DNA from: Solirubrobacter sp035555675
GTDB lineage: Bacteria > Actinomycetota > Thermoleophilia > Solirubrobacterales > Solirubrobacteraceae
DNA: 64,000 nt
Assembly (NCBI GenBank): GCA_035555675.1
Contig: DATMGH010000203.1
Span: 1 to 64,000, forward strand
Direction of reading: 5' to 3'
Shown: one piece after another, positions 8,844 through 18,518 of the stretch
How positions within the stretch are numbered: the stretch's first letter is position 1
Layout of the letters: each line of letters begins with the position of its first letter
The notes under the pieces: model-generated
Databases searched by the model: none
Seen by the model: the letters and a program-made list of their open reading frames with translations, nothing else
What the model was told of the DNA's origin: nothing
Translations under genes and position numbers: made by a program

Positions 8844-8852
8844 CGCCGCACG

Positions 8853-9677
8853 TCAGCGCGTCTGCCCGGCCAGCGCCGGGCGGCGCGACTCCGGCCCCGA
8901 CGGCGCGTCCTCGTTCGTGACCACCACGCCGAGGTTCTCCGCCGCCTGCTTGAGGGCGTCGATGCGCTCACTCGACTTGGCGGTCGGGCTCAGCATCGCG
9001 GTCGTCCCGAGCAGGGCCATCGCGGCCGCAACGCCCGAGCCCGCGAAGACCGGCACGGCCGCCGAGGACAGCCCCTCGCGGTGCAGGTCGGCCCACGCGA
9101 TCCCGTCCTCGCGCACGCGCGCGAGGACTTCGCGCTCCTCGGCGAGCTCGGCGGCGCTGAGCGAGGCGTGCGCGCGGGCCACCACCTTCGGATCGGTCTC
9201 GAAGGCGAGCAGCACGCGGGTCTGGGCCGCCTTGAGCTCGAGCGCCGTGCCGATCCGGACGGTCAGCACGATCGTGCCCCGGCTGGCCTCCTCGACCAGC
9301 GTCACGACCGCGCCCGCGCGCCCCAGGAAGCTCAGCACGGTCGTCAGGCCGGTCACGTCCGCGAGCTGGCGCATGATCGGCGGCGCCACGCTGAGGATCT
9401 GCTGGCGCACCGACACCAGCGCGGAGAGCTGATCGACCAGCGGCCCGGGCCCGAACGACGTGCTCAGCAGCCCGGCGCGCTGCAGCGACTGCAGGTAGCG
9501 GTGCGCGGTGATCCGGTTCAATCCCAAGCGCTCGGCGACCAGCGTCGGCGTCAGCCTGCGGGTGTGCTGGTCGAGCAGCGCCAGGATGTTGGCTGCGCGC
9601 TCGATCGACTGGATCGGCACGCGATCCGGGTCGGACGCGGCAGGCGGCTTCGGGCTCGGATCCGTAGGGCTACCCAC
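8853..9677 (-). CDS. IclR-family transcriptional regulator
   Basis: 274-aa regulator. The N-terminal winged helix is visible in IQSIERAANILALLDQHTRRLTPTLVAERLGLNRITAHRYLQSL (residues about 22-65, quoted in pieces in the family as 'S..RA..iL'), followed by the ligand-binding IclR effector domain with FLGRAGAVVTLVEEASRGTI and the late 'GIAWADLHREGLSSAAVPVF' block. The GTG start at 9677 has AGGAAG nearby. It lies between the two SnoaL-like paralogues and could control them or the catabolic locus at 1-6207, whose divergent promoter carries palindromes. The first ~20 residues (PTDPSPKPPAASDPD) are a disordered extension. Confidence 0.9.
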   Translation of the reverse strand: MGSPTDPSPKPPAASDPDRVPIQSIERAANILALLDQHTRRLTPTLVAERLGLNRITAHRYLQSLQRAGLLSTSFGPGPLVDQLSALVSVRQQILSVAPPIMRQLADVTGLTTVLSFLGRAGAVVTLVEEASRGTIVLTVRIGTALELKAAQTRVLLAFETDPKVVARAHASLSAAELAEEREVLARVREDGIAWADLHREGLSSAAVPVFAGSGVAAAMALLGTTAMLSPTAKSSERIDALKQAAENLGVVVTNEDAPSGPESRRPALAGQTR

Positions 9678-9766
9678 GTCCCACTTCCTGTCGTCGGGGT
9701 TGCGTCAGAACGGTCCTCGCCGGTCGTCTCGGCTGGCCGTCCATGCTACTGACGCCAGCGCGGGGC

Positions 9767-9796
9767 GCCCCTCCCGACCGCGGCGTCGAGAGGGGC
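9767..9796 (-). terminator. Weak hairpin after the second SnoaL-like gene
   Basis: GCCCCTC (9767-9773) and GAGGGGC (9790-9796) pair across a 16-nt loop, in the 130-bp gap between the end of the paralogue gene and the start of the IclR gene on the same strand. It lacks a T-run, so it may only be an attenuator. Confidence 0.35.
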
Positions 9797-9807
9797 CACC
9801 CGTCACG

Positions 9808-11796
9808 TCATTCGGGGAAGACCTCCACCCCGTCGCTCTGCGGCCCGTTCGGCGGCAGCTGGTAGCCGTTGTGGAGCATGCTCCAGCTGGGCACCACGCC
9901 GCAGGGGGTGCAATCGGGCTGGTAGAACTGCGGCGCCCGGCCAGACACCAGGTTCCGATAGTTGAAGTACATCGGAAGGATGTCCGGCCACACCAGGTAC
10001 GGGAGCGTCCCGCCCGCGAACCCCATCTCGCGCTCGTTCATGTCGCGCAGCAGCAGGTCCGGCGGGTACTTGGCGATGTTCCCGCTCGGAGGCGGCGGCG
10101 GCAGGCTCGGGTCGCGCGGAACGGCCGCCGACCAGGCGCGCGTCAAGCTCGACGAGTACGTGTGCTCGTCGATCGTGGTGTCCCACGTCTTCCAGACGCC
10201 GTTCTCGAGGATGAACTGGTTGATGTAGATCGCCCCGGAGATCCCGCGCCCGAGGTTCCTCGACGTGCCCGGCTGGAAGAGCGGAGCGCGACTGCGCGCC
10301 GAGCGGCCGTCGTGCGAGACGAGGATCACCGGCGACGGCTGCCAGTGGTAGGAGAGGCTGGAGCGCAGCTCCGGCTGGGTCCGGCCCCACGCCACGAAGC
10401 ACGCCTCGGCGATGCGGGCGGGCGTCCGGAAGAAGCCCTGGAACGGCGACTCCTTGAAGCCGTTCTGCGCATGGATCTGGCTCATCTTCGCGCAGTCGAG
10501 GTCGTCGAAGAAGTAGCCGTAGGAGTTGTTGACGTTCTCGACGCCGTCCCACGCCTGCGAGCGGGCGAGCCGGCGGGTCAGGTCGGGCAGGCTCGGCGCG
10601 GTGGCGGCCGGCTGCGACGCGCGGGCGCCGTTAAGGAACGCGGGCGGGTCGTAGTGCACGCGCGGCCCGGTGCCGCCGTTGCCCCAGCCGTCGGCCCAGC
10701 TGGCCGTGATCAGCGGCGTGATGTCGGCGTCCTTGAGCTTCCACACGCCGTCCTGCTTGACGAACGTGTTGCGGAAGACCGAGAACGACCACGACGCCGC
10801 GAGGTCGGGACTCGTGAGCATCGCGAATTCCATCCCGCGCGCGATCGCCTTCTTCCCGCCGGGCTTGACGTCCACGATCGTGTCCCAGATCGGGTGCTGG
10901 TTGAGGATGCTCTGGGTCAGCCCCTCGGAGCCCATGGTCTGCTCCATGGCCTGCCGGACGCCGGCGGCGCCCTGGAAGGTCCCCACCCCGGCGATCGTGA
11001 GCGTGCCGTTGGCGGCGAACAGGTCGGCGACGTCACTCCACATCCGCCGGTCGACGTAGGCGCCGTAGCTGTGCTGCAGGTTGCGCACGTCGTCCTCGTC
11101 GTTGAGGGCCTGGATGCGGCCGGCCAGGTCCTCGGCCCGCTGGTTGGTCCGAGGCGCCGGGACCGATGCGGCCGGGACCGGAACCCCCACCGAGTCCGGC
11201 GTGAAGTGATACGGGACGACCGGCAGCAGCGCGTTGTCGGCGTTGCGCCAGCCGTGCGCGTAGTCGCCGTCGAACTGCCGGTGGTAGTGCATGGTCGCGA
11301 ACTTCCAGGCGCCGTCCTCGAGCACGTAGTCGTTCTCGTAGATGCCGCCGGCGATGCGCGTGGCGCCGCTGCCGTCGCCCATGAACCGCAGGCCGTTCCA
11401 GCGGCCCTGCGCGGTGCGGCCGTCGGCCGACAGGTTGACCGACGGGTTGTCGATGATCATGAAGTTCATCGAGCCGGGAGCGATGCCGTTCATCGCTCCG
11501 GCGTCGGTGGTCAGCCAGCTCTGGATCGCTTTGCGGCCGGACGCGGTCTCGTCGCCCCATTGCAGGGTGCCGTTGGCCGCGAACAGCGCCGCCATCTTCT
11601 TGAACTCGCCGAACTGCGCCAGCTGGGCGAAGCGGCGATCGAGGTCCTTGACCTCGCGCAGTGACTCCACCCGGTCGACCTTCTGGGACAGCGCGTCCAG
11701 GTCTGCTCTCGACGCCGCGCTCGCGACCCCCGGCACCCCCGCACCGATCCCGGCGGTGAGCAGCACCATCGCCACCGCTCTGCGCGCATGTCTCAT
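9808..11796 (-). CDS. Secreted SnoaL/NTF2-like repeat protein, paralogue without collagen tail
   Basis: 662-aa paralogue of the 834-aa protein at 6300-8804, similar along its whole length (shared ASRA.LDALSQKVDRVES, FAANGTLQWGDET, NDEDDVRNLQHSYG, SHDGRS, YQPDCTPCGV). It ends right after the last globular unit (VEVFPE) and lacks the collagen-like and basic tail. Signal peptide: AVAMVLLTAGIGAGVPGVASA. ATG 11796 has AAGGGGAGGAG upstream and overlaps the stop of a 9-codon upstream frame (ATGA). The promoter and leader are conserved with the paralogue. It contains CACDs typical of extracellular proteins only sparsely; function unknown. Likely a duplicate by inverted duplication around the IclR gene. 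Confidence 0.85.
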   Translation of the reverse strand: MRHARRAVAMVLLTAGIGAGVPGVASAASRADLDALSQKVDRVESLREVKDLDRRFAQLAQFGEFKKMAALFAANGTLQWGDETASGRKAIQSWLTTDAGAMNGIAPGSMNFMIIDNPSVNLSADGRTAQGRWNGLRFMGDGSGATRIAGGIYENDYVLEDGAWKFATMHYHRQFDGDYAHGWRNADNALLPVVPYHFTPDSVGVPVPAASVPAPRTNQRAEDLAGRIQALNDEDDVRNLQHSYGAYVDRRMWSDVADLFAANGTLTIAGVGTFQGAAGVRQAMEQTMGSEGLTQSILNQHPIWDTIVDVKPGGKKAIARGMEFAMLTSPDLAASWSFSVFRNTFVKQDGVWKLKDADITPLITASWADGWGNGGTGPRVHYDPPAFLNGARASQPAATAPSLPDLTRRLARSQAWDGVENVNNSYGYFFDDLDCAKMSQIHAQNGFKESPFQGFFRTPARIAEACFVAWGRTQPELRSSLSYHWQPSPVILVSHDGRSARSRAPLFQPGTSRNLGRGISGAIYINQFILENGVWKTWDTTIDEHTYSSSLTRAWSAAVPRDPSLPPPPPSGNIAKYPPDLLLRDMNEREMGFAGGTLPYLVWPDILPMYFNYRNLVSGRAPQFYQPDCTPCGVVPSWSMLHNGYQLPPNGPQSDGVEVFPE

Positions 11797-11822
11797 GCGC
11801 TCCTCCCCTTCCCCGTCCCCAT
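11793..11822 (-). other. Candidate 9-codon upstream open reading frame in the leader of the paralogue
   Basis: GAGGAGGTCCTC precedes an ATG at 11822 that reads MGTGKGRSA and stops at TGA 11793-11795, overlapping the ATG of the main gene. In the sister gene the equivalent, equally well-placed ATG (6300) is in frame with the protein because that leader is one base shorter. Whether the small frame is translated is inference. Confidence 0.4.
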
Positions 11823-11859
11823 GAGGACCTCCTCAGAAGAAAGTTGGTCGGACGCGGGA

Positions 11860-11888
11860 AAGATACGCCTCGCGTACATAACACGCAA
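11860..11888 (-). promoter_or_regulatory. Promoter of the second SnoaL-like gene
   Basis: Read on the minus strand: TTGCGT (11883-11888), 17-bp spacer, TATCTT (11860-11865). It matches the promoter at 6235-6263 in both boxes, spacer and flanks. The rest of 11889-12046 holds nothing else I can support besides the leader of the carboxypeptidase. Confidence 0.65.
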
Positions 11889-12046
11889 CAGCATGTACAC
11901 GAATTGAACAGACTGCGGCGCGGCGCGTCCGCTCTCGTCCGGGTTTCACGGTTTGCCCACCTGCCCCGCGGCCAATACGGTCCGGCGGGCCGGGCCGTCG
12001 TGACTCGGAGGGGAGTCATCAACGCCTCAGGGAAGTGGGTCTAGGG

Positions 12047-13945
12047 ATGAAGAAGCTGTTGGTTGCCGTCGCCGCCGGTGCGGCGATGAGTGCCTGTCTG
12101 CCGGCGGTGGCCTCCGCGGACACGGTCGTCGACAACGCGGTCGCGGCGTTTCACGACCTCGGCTTGCCGCCGTTGACGGCGATGCCGGACAACCGCCAGG
12201 TCTACCGCTCCTACGACGACTACAACAGCGACATGCAGGCGCTCGCGGCGGCCAACCCGTCGCTGGTCTCGTACAAGCTGGCGCCGTACAAGTCGATCGA
12301 AGGCCGTGACGTCCACTACGTGGAGATCACGAACAACGTCACCGCCAACGACGGCAAGCCCGTCTTCTACCTCCAGGGCGCGATCCACGGCAACGAATCC
12401 GCGGCCGCGGAGGACAGCATGGAGTTCGCGATCGACATCGTGAACCAGGCCAAGGCCAACCCGAAGGTCAAGGCGCTGCTCGACCACGTGCGCGTGATCG
12501 ACGTGCCGCTGGTGAACCCCGACGGCTACGCGCAGACGCCGCCGCGGCGCGCGAACTGCGACTCCGCGACGCCGCTCACGCCGCCGCTGACCTGCCCGAC
12601 CTCGAGGTCGCAGGGCGTCGACCTGAACCGCAACTATCCGCTCGGCTGGGGCTCGAACATCGGCGTGAGCTTCGCGCAGCGCGGCTCCGGCCCGGGCTCC
12701 GAGCCCGAGGTCAAGAACACGATGGACATCATCGCCCATCACCAGGTGACCGCGCTGATCACGGCGCACACGAACGAGCGCGCGATCTTCTACCCGCCGT
12801 TCGACCTCAACGCGGGTGACACGCCGGAGGTCAACACGGGCTACCGGGCGCTCGCCCTGGCGATGCTGGCCGCGACCAACAACGGCTACACGAACACGCG
12901 CGACTCCGCCCACGACTACGAGACCAGCGGCGAGACGAACGACTGGTCCTACTACGCCACGCGCGGCTTCGGCTTCACGCAGGAGCTGATCGGCCCGGTG
13001 GCCGGCTGCCCGCAGGCGCTGCCGGACTACCTCAACTGCACCACCGCCGACTTCACCGGCCACGCCGGGCCGACGTCGACCGCGGCGCAGACGGCGACGT
13101 TCGACGGTCACCCCGTCCGTGACGCCTGGTGGACGGTGCTCGTGTACGCGTCGCTGCCCGCCGGCCACTCGGTCATCAGCGGCACCGCCGCGCCGGGCGC
13201 GACGCTGAAGCTCACGAAGGACTTCACGCTCTACACCGCGCCGGTCAAGCAGGACACGACGCCGGCCACCACCACGGCGCCGATCCCGGTGCCGACGCAC
13301 CTGGAGTCCTCGATGACGGTGCCGGCCAGCGGCCAGTTCACGTGGGACGTCAACCCGTCGATCCGCCCGCAGTCGGCGTACTACGCCGACGGCGAGCACA
13401 CCGGCCCGAACGGCTTCGTCAACGAGAGCTACACCGTCACCTGCACCGCCCCCGACGGCACGGTGCTGGAGACCAACCACATCACGATCGACAAGGGCCA
13501 GACCGACAACGTCTCGCTCTGCACGCAGGGCTCGGTGGGCGGCACGGTGCCGGCCACGCTCGCGCTGTCGCTCGGCGCGCCGGCGTCGTTCGGCGCGTTC
13601 ACCCCGGGCGTCGCCAGCGACTACACGGCGTCCACCAGCGCGAACGTCATCTCCAGCGCGGGTGACGCCGCCCTGTCGGTCGCCGACCCGTCGTCGACCG
13701 CGACCGGCCACCTCGTCAACGGGTCGTTCTCGCTGCCGAGCCCGCTGCAGGTCAGCGCGAGCGGCGGGGCCCTCGCCGACGTCGGCGGCTCGGCCGCGCC
13801 GACGCTGTTGAAGACCTGGGACGGCCCGGTCTCCAACGACCTCGTCAACGTCACGTTCGGCCAGCACATCAGCGCCGGCGACGCGCTGCGCACCGGCACC
13901 TACGCCAAGACGCTGACGTTCACCTTGTCGACCACGACCCCGTAG
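12047..13945 (+). CDS. Secreted M14-family zinc carboxypeptidase
   Basis: 632-aa exported metallopeptidase. Signal peptide MKKLLVAVAAGAAMSACLPAVASA, then the M14 domain: zinc ligands H114 and E117 in GAIHGNE, substrate-binding DLNRNYP, the third zinc His in ITAHTNERA, and the catalytic Glu in GFTQELIG. About 300 C-terminal residues form beta-rich modules, with a Ser/Ala-rich region and SLCTQG, likely adhesive or carbohydrate-binding. ATG 12047 is preferred because the MKK signal starts there; GTG 12035 is possible in frame. It probably trims peptides or cell-wall stems outside the cell. A strong hairpin follows the stop. Confidence 0.92.
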   Translation: MKKLLVAVAAGAAMSACLPAVASADTVVDNAVAAFHDLGLPPLTAMPDNRQVYRSYDDYNSDMQALAAANPSLVSYKLAPYKSIEGRDVHYVEITNNVTANDGKPVFYLQGAIHGNESAAAEDSMEFAIDIVNQAKANPKVKALLDHVRVIDVPLVNPDGYAQTPPRRANCDSATPLTPPLTCPTSRSQGVDLNRNYPLGWGSNIGVSFAQRGSGPGSEPEVKNTMDIIAHHQVTALITAHTNERAIFYPPFDLNAGDTPEVNTGYRALALAMLAATNNGYTNTRDSAHDYETSGETNDWSYYATRGFGFTQELIGPVAGCPQALPDYLNCTTADFTGHAGPTSTAAQTATFDGHPVRDAWWTVLVYASLPAGHSVISGTAAPGATLKLTKDFTLYTAPVKQDTTPATTTAPIPVPTHLESSMTVPASGQFTWDVNPSIRPQSAYYADGEHTGPNGFVNESYTVTCTAPDGTVLETNHITIDKGQTDNVSLCTQGSVGGTVPATLALSLGAPASFGAFTPGVASDYTASTSANVISSAGDAALSVADPSSTATGHLVNGSFSLPSPLQVSASGGALADVGGSAAPTLLKTWDGPVSNDLVNVTFGQHISAGDALRTGTYAKTLTFTLSTTTP

Positions 13946-13959
13946 ACCGAGCATCGCTC

Positions 13960-13986
13960 AGGGCGCCGGCCTCGCGCCGGCGCCCT
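13960..13986. terminator. Bidirectional hairpin terminator
   Basis: AGGGCGCCGGC (13960-13970), loop CTCGC, GCCGGCGCCCT (13976-13986): 11 perfect base pairs between convergent genes. It overlaps the last two bases of the ABC ATPase gene on the minus strand. Confidence 0.7.
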
Positions 13987-15580
13987 AGGCGGGCTGCTGG
14001 TTGAACCCGTCGCCGGCCGCGGCGTCGTCGAGGCGGCCGTTGCGCAGCCGGATCACGGCGTCGGCCCGGCGCCCGACGCTCTCGTCGTGCGTCGAGCAGA
14101 GGATCGCCACGCCGTGCTCGTGCGCCAACTCGGCGAGCAGGTCGGCGACCATCACCGAGCCCTTCTCGTCCAGGTTGGCCGTCGGCTCGTCGGCGAGCAG
14201 GAGCGGGGGCCGGGCGGCGACCGCACGCGCCACCGCGACGCGCTGACGCTGGCCGGCGGACAGGTCGCCGGCCGGGCGGCGCGCGGCGTCGGCCAGACCG
14301 ATGCGCTCCAGCGCCTCGTGGCTGCGCGCCCGCGCCTCCTGCGCCTCGACGCCGCGCACCGTCAGCGCCAGCTCGACGTTCTCGAGCGCACCGAGGAACG
14401 GCACCAGCGCCGTCGTCTGGGGCACGATCGCGACGTGCTCGCAGCGCCAGGCCGCGAGCTGCGCGCGGGTCATCCCGTCGACGGCGTGACCGAGCACCTC
14501 GAGTGTCCCCGCGTCGGGTCGGTCGAGCCCGCCGATCAGGTGGATGAGCGTCGTCTTGCCGCAGCCGGACGGGCCGGAGAGGACGTGCAGCCGGTTCGGG
14601 AGCAGGTCGAGCGAGACGCCGTCCAGCGCCGGACGCCGGCGCGACTCGAAGCGCCGGACGAGCCCCCGCGCCCGCGCGACCGGCTCCAGGACGGGCACGA
14701 CCCGCACCACGCCGTCGCGGCGGACCCGGGGGCGCGCGGGCCGGCGCGGGCCGAGCCGGCGCAGCACCACCGCACCGTCGGTGACGCCGAGCCCGGCCTC
14801 GCCTTCGAGGCCGGCGGCCGCGAGATCGTCCGGATCGATCCGCAGCACGCCGCCATCGTCGATCATCACCACGCGCCGATCCGCCGCGCCGCGCCGCAGC
14901 TCGGCGGTGACCCGGCCGTCGCGGACGGTGACCGTGCGATCGGCGACGCGCGCCGCCTTGGGGTCGTGCGTGACGAGGACCACGGTGGTGCCCTCGGCGG
15001 CGGCGAGCTCGCGCAGCGCCGCGAGCACGCGCGTCCCGGCCTCGTCGTCGAGCTCCCCGGTCACCTCGTCGGCGAGCAGCAGCCGCGGTCGTGCGGACAG
15101 CGCGGCGCACAATGCCACCCGCTGCTGCTCCCCGCCGGACAGCTCGGTCCGCCGCGCGTCCGCGCGCTCGCCGAGCCCGACGTGCTCGAGCAGCTCGAGA
15201 GCGCGTGCGCGGGCACGGCGACGCGGCCAGCCGAGGACCCTCGGGCGCAGGGCGATCATCTCCCACGCCTTCAGGTCGGGTGAGAGGCTGCGGGCGTAGT
15301 GCTGCTGCACGAAGGCCACCGTCGCGGCGCGGTAGGCGGCGAGCTCGCGGTCGCGCAGCTCGTGCAGCGCCGCGCCGAAGACCTCCAGCTCTCCGGAGAG
15401 CGGCCGCAGGCGGCCCGCGAGGCAGCGCAGGAACGTGCTCTTGCCGGAGCCGCTCGGCCCGATCACCGCCAGCAACTCGCCCGCTTGGACCGTGAGGCTG
15501 AGGCTCTGCAGCGCCACGACCGTCCCGCCGGGCGCGGGATGCGCGGCGAACAGCCGGTGCGCGCGGATCGCGTCAGCCAT
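13985..15580 (-). CDS. ABC exporter ATPase with two fused nucleotide-binding domains (MacB/LolD type)
   Basis: 531-aa tandem ATPase partner of the FtsX-like permease. Domain 1 has Walker A GPSGSGKST, the exporter-typical QQHYARSLSP Q-loop, signature LSGGEQQR and Walker B RLLLADEVTGELD. Domain 2 has GPSGCGKTT, a degenerate signature LSAGQRQR and LLLADEPTANLD, with H-loop STHD. An ~80-residue linker contains RVVMIDDGGVLRIDP. ATG 15580 forms ATGGCTGA with the permease stop, so the genes are coupled; an ATG at 15601 would lie further inside the permease. Two NBDs in one chain with one long permease implies one complete transporter per pair. It likely moves a hydrophobic or envelope-associated substrate. 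Confidence 0.9.
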   Translation of the reverse strand: MADAIRAHRLFAAHPAPGGTVVALQSLSLTVQAGELLAVIGPSGSGKSTFLRCLAGRLRPLSGELEVFGAALHELRDRELAAYRAATVAFVQQHYARSLSPDLKAWEMIALRPRVLGWPRRRARARALELLEHVGLGERADARRTELSGGEQQRVALCAALSARPRLLLADEVTGELDDEAGTRVLAALRELAAAEGTTVVLVTHDPKAARVADRTVTVRDGRVTAELRRGAADRRVVMIDDGGVLRIDPDDLAAAGLEGEAGLGVTDGAVVLRRLGPRRPARPRVRRDGVVRVVPVLEPVARARGLVRRFESRRRPALDGVSLDLLPNRLHVLSGPSGCGKTTLIHLIGGLDRPDAGTLEVLGHAVDGMTRAQLAAWRCEHVAIVPQTTALVPFLGALENVELALTVRGVEAQEARARSHEALERIGLADAARRPAGDLSAGQRQRVAVARAVAARPPLLLADEPTANLDEKGSVMVADLLAELAHEHGVAILCSTHDESVGRRADAVIRLRNGRLDDAAAGDGFNQQPA

Positions 15581-18518
15581 GCAGCCGCCCCAGTCGATCA
15601 CCGCGCAGCGCGTGCGCCGCCGCAGCGACGACGGCGGCCGCCGCGGCCACCGCGGCGAGCACCAGGATCAGCGAGACCGCCGGCCAGGCCATGGCGGCGC
15701 GTAGCGCCGGCACCGGCGTCCGGCCCTCCGCCCCCACGCGCACGATCGCGACTACGAGGTGCACGAGCGCGTACGCGGTGACGACCGACAGGACCGCGCC
15801 GACGACCGCGACCGTCGCCGTCCGCGCGTAGATCAGGCGCCGCAGCCGGCGCGGCTCGATCCCCAGCACCTCGAGCTCGGCGAGCTCGCCCTCGTCGTCG
15901 CGCAGCGTGGCCAGCACGGACAGGACCAGCGCGAGCACCGCGAGCGCGATGGCGATCCCTGCGGTGGCGACGAGCGCGCCCCTTGTCACGCGCGCGAGGG
16001 CGTCGTCGCGCAGCGCCTGCGCGCGCTGCGCGCGGTCCACGACCGCGGCGAGCCGGAACGGCGGCCGGCGCAGCCGCTCGGCCACAGCGCCGGGCGACGC
16101 CCCCGGGCGCAGTTGCAGCCACGCCTCGCTCGGCAGCGCCGCGCCCGGCTCGGCCGCGTTGACGGTCGTGAACAGCCGCCCGGCGTCGACCACCGCGAAC
16201 GTGGTTCCCACGGGGATCGTCGGGAACCGCGAAGCGGTGCCGATCGGCTTCAGCCGGACCTGCTGGCCGCCCACGACGCCGACCGTCACCACGCCGTCGA
16301 CCGCCGACCGGGCGAGCGCGGGATCGACGAGCGCCGGCAGCGGGTCGGCCGCGTGCGGCTGCGCGGCGCCCAGCGCGTACGTCGGCTTGGCGCTGAAGGT
16401 CGGGTAGCTGAGCACCGCGCGCCCGCCGCGGCGCGTGACGCGGGCCTGGCCGCCGGCGCTGTAGCCGATGTGCACCTGGTCGGTCGGCCCCCAGCCGGCG
16501 AAGTCCGTGATCGGCCGGCCGCCGGCGCGCAGCGTGCCGAGGACCGTGCTGCCGACGTCACTCGTGAACGAGCCGCCCTGCTGCAGCGTCGTCCGTACCC
16601 CGACGACGCGGCCGCCCCGGGCCTCGCGCGGGACCGCAATCTCGGCGTCGAAGCGCCCGGCCGTCCGCGTGCTCACCAGCTTGAGGGTCAGCAGACGGCC
16701 GTCGGACCCCTGCACGGCCAGCGTGACCGTCGCGCCGCCGCCGGTCAACTCGATGGGCAGCGAGAGCCGCGTCACGTCCTCCGGCAGCCGCGGGCCCCGC
16801 AGCGCGAGCGGCGCCGGCGGACCGAGCGCGACGGCGGCGGCGCTCGCCGTCAGCGAGGAGAAGTCCTCGCGCCAGCCGGGGAGCGTCGCCACCCACGACG
16901 AGGGCAGGCCGACCAGCGCGACCCGCCCTGCGGCCTGTCCCGCCGCGGTGACCTCGCTGGCGTCCAGGCGAATGACCGGCGCCGCCGTCGCCTGGCCGGC
17001 GAGCGCGCCGTAGCGCGCGAACGGCAGCACGTCCGGCTCCGTCCGCGCGGAACGCTCACGCACGCGCAGGTCGGCACCGGTCGCGAACGCGGCCTGCTCG
17101 CCCGCCCCGACCGCGAGGTCGTGGCGGTACGCGAGCGCGAACAGGCTGCCGGCCGCGCAAAGCGTGACGACCGCCACCGCTGCGCTGGCCGTGCCGGCGT
17201 CGCGCGCGAGCCCCAGCGCGTACAGGCGCAGGCCCGCGCCCGACCGGCGCGTCGCGCGCTCCAGCAGGTGCAGCAGCAACGGCAGGATCCGCAGCGCGAC
17301 CAGCGCTCCGCCGACGCACACGAGCGTGGGCAGGACGAGGATCGCCGGATCGAGCCCCGAGCGGTCCGCCAGCTCCCTGGCGTCGAGCCCGCCGCGCGCC
17401 AGCGTCTGCCACGCGACGACCGCCAGCAGCAGCCCGACGCCGGCTTCCAGCGTCACCCGCGCGCGTCGCGTCGTCCGCTCGCGCAGTGCCGCCAGCTGGG
17501 CCACGGTCGCGGCGGCGAACGCGGCGGCGGTCAGTTCCAGCCCGCCCGCCGATAGCAGCGCGTGGCGCAGCGGGCCGCCCGCGCCGAGAACGAGCGAGAG
17601 CGCGACCAGCGCCGCGACCGCGACCACGACCCCGGCGAGCGCCACAGCGGCGACCTCGAACCCGACGAACCCGAGCAGCTGCGGTCGCGTCGCCCCGACG
17701 TCGCGCAGGCGCTCCAGCTCGCCGCCGACGTCGCGGCGGCGCTGCCCCGCGGCGAAGGCGGCGAAGCAGATCAGCAAGCCCGCGGTCTGCCCCACGATCA
17801 GCAGCAGCAGTGCCGAGGTCGAGCGGCCGCGCTGGCGCAGCGACCCGATCAGCGCCTCGGGCCCGCGCACGGTCACCCCGGGTGCGCCGGTCAGCCGGTT
17901 ACGCGCCGCGTTGACACCGTCGATCACCGCCTGCTCGTTCCAGGGATGCACGGCGGTGGGCGCCAGCTCGCGGAACCACGCGTAGGTCCGCGAGCTCTTG
18001 ACGAGCGGCTCCAGCTCGGCCAGCTCGCGGACGCCGGAGACGAGGTAGAACGCGGCACCGGCGCCGATGTCGGTCACGTTCGCCGGCGGGATGCGCCCCG
18101 CCGGGGCCGGATCGATCCGGCCCCGGCCGACGACGTCCAGAGCGACGCCCGCGCCGGCGGTCGTCTCTTGCCCGCCACCGAGGTAGACGGCCTCGCAGTG
18201 TGCGGGCACGCACGACCCGCGCGGCAGCCGGCCCGCGTCGATGCGCACCCAGGCGGGCGCGTCGTCGACCGCGACCAGGCGCACCTCCGTCCCGTCGGCA
18301 CCCGTGGGCGGCGAGACCACGACGCTGCGGACCACGCGCTCGCCGAAGCCGGTGCGCGGGAGAGCGCGCGAGATCCGCGGGTCGATGCGCTCCCGGTAGC
18401 GCGCGCGGATGCGCGCCGTGCGATCGCCGGACGCGCCCGACTGGACGAGGTCGTTCCCGCCCGCCCACGTCTCGAACACCGAGACGCGCGCCCCGCTGCG
18501 CGGGCTGAGCGGCCGCAA
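15573..18518 (-). CDS. FtsX-like ABC permease, main part (N-terminus displaced by frameshift)
   Basis: Membrane partner of the tandem ATPase. The frame encodes a large extracellular beta-rich region, then a first FtsX core (LLLLIVGQTAGLLICFAAF; GFEVAAVALAGVVVAVAALVALSL), a middle set of helices, a second extracellular domain, and a C-terminal FtsX core (GALVATAGIAIALAVLALVL; VAVVGAVLSVVTAYALVHLVV; AVSLILVLAAVAAAA). The frame's first possible start is a TTG at 18518 inside what should be an extracellular segment, without the N-terminal anchor these permeases have. The anchor is encoded just upstream in another frame (next entry). Its stop overlaps the ATPase start by 8 bp. Confidence 0.75.
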   Translation of the reverse strand: MRPLSPRSGARVSVFETWAGGNDLVQSGASGDRTARIRARYRERIDPRISRALPRTGFGERVVRSVVVSPPTGADGTEVRLVAVDDAPAWVRIDAGRLPRGSCVPAHCEAVYLGGGQETTAGAGVALDVVGRGRIDPAPAGRIPPANVTDIGAGAAFYLVSGVRELAELEPLVKSSRTYAWFRELAPTAVHPWNEQAVIDGVNAARNRLTGAPGVTVRGPEALIGSLRQRGRSTSALLLLIVGQTAGLLICFAAFAAGQRRRDVGGELERLRDVGATRPQLLGFVGFEVAAVALAGVVVAVAALVALSLVLGAGGPLRHALLSAGGLELTAAAFAAATVAQLAALRERTTRRARVTLEAGVGLLLAVVAWQTLARGGLDARELADRSGLDPAILVLPTLVCVGGALVALRILPLLLHLLERATRRSGAGLRLYALGLARDAGTASAAVAVVTLCAAGSLFALAYRHDLAVGAGEQAAFATGADLRVRERSARTEPDVLPFARYGALAGQATAAPVIRLDASEVTAAGQAAGRVALVGLPSSWVATLPGWREDFSSLTASAAAVALGPPAPLALRGPRLPEDVTRLSLPIELTGGGATVTLAVQGSDGRLLTLKLVSTRTAGRFDAEIAVPREARGGRVVGVRTTLQQGGSFTSDVGSTVLGTLRAGGRPITDFAGWGPTDQVHIGYSAGGQARVTRRGGRAVLSYPTFSAKPTYALGAAQPHAADPLPALVDPALARSAVDGVVTVGVVGGQQVRLKPIGTASRFPTIPVGTTFAVVDAGRLFTTVNAAEPGAALPSEAWLQLRPGASPGAVAERLRRPPFRLAAVVDRAQRAQALRDDALARVTRGALVATAGIAIALAVLALVLSVLATLRDDEGELAELEVLGIEPRRLRRLIYARTATVAVVGAVLSVVTAYALVHLVVAIVRVGAEGRTPVPALRAAMAWPAVSLILVLAAVAAAAAVVAAAAHALRGDRLGRLHG

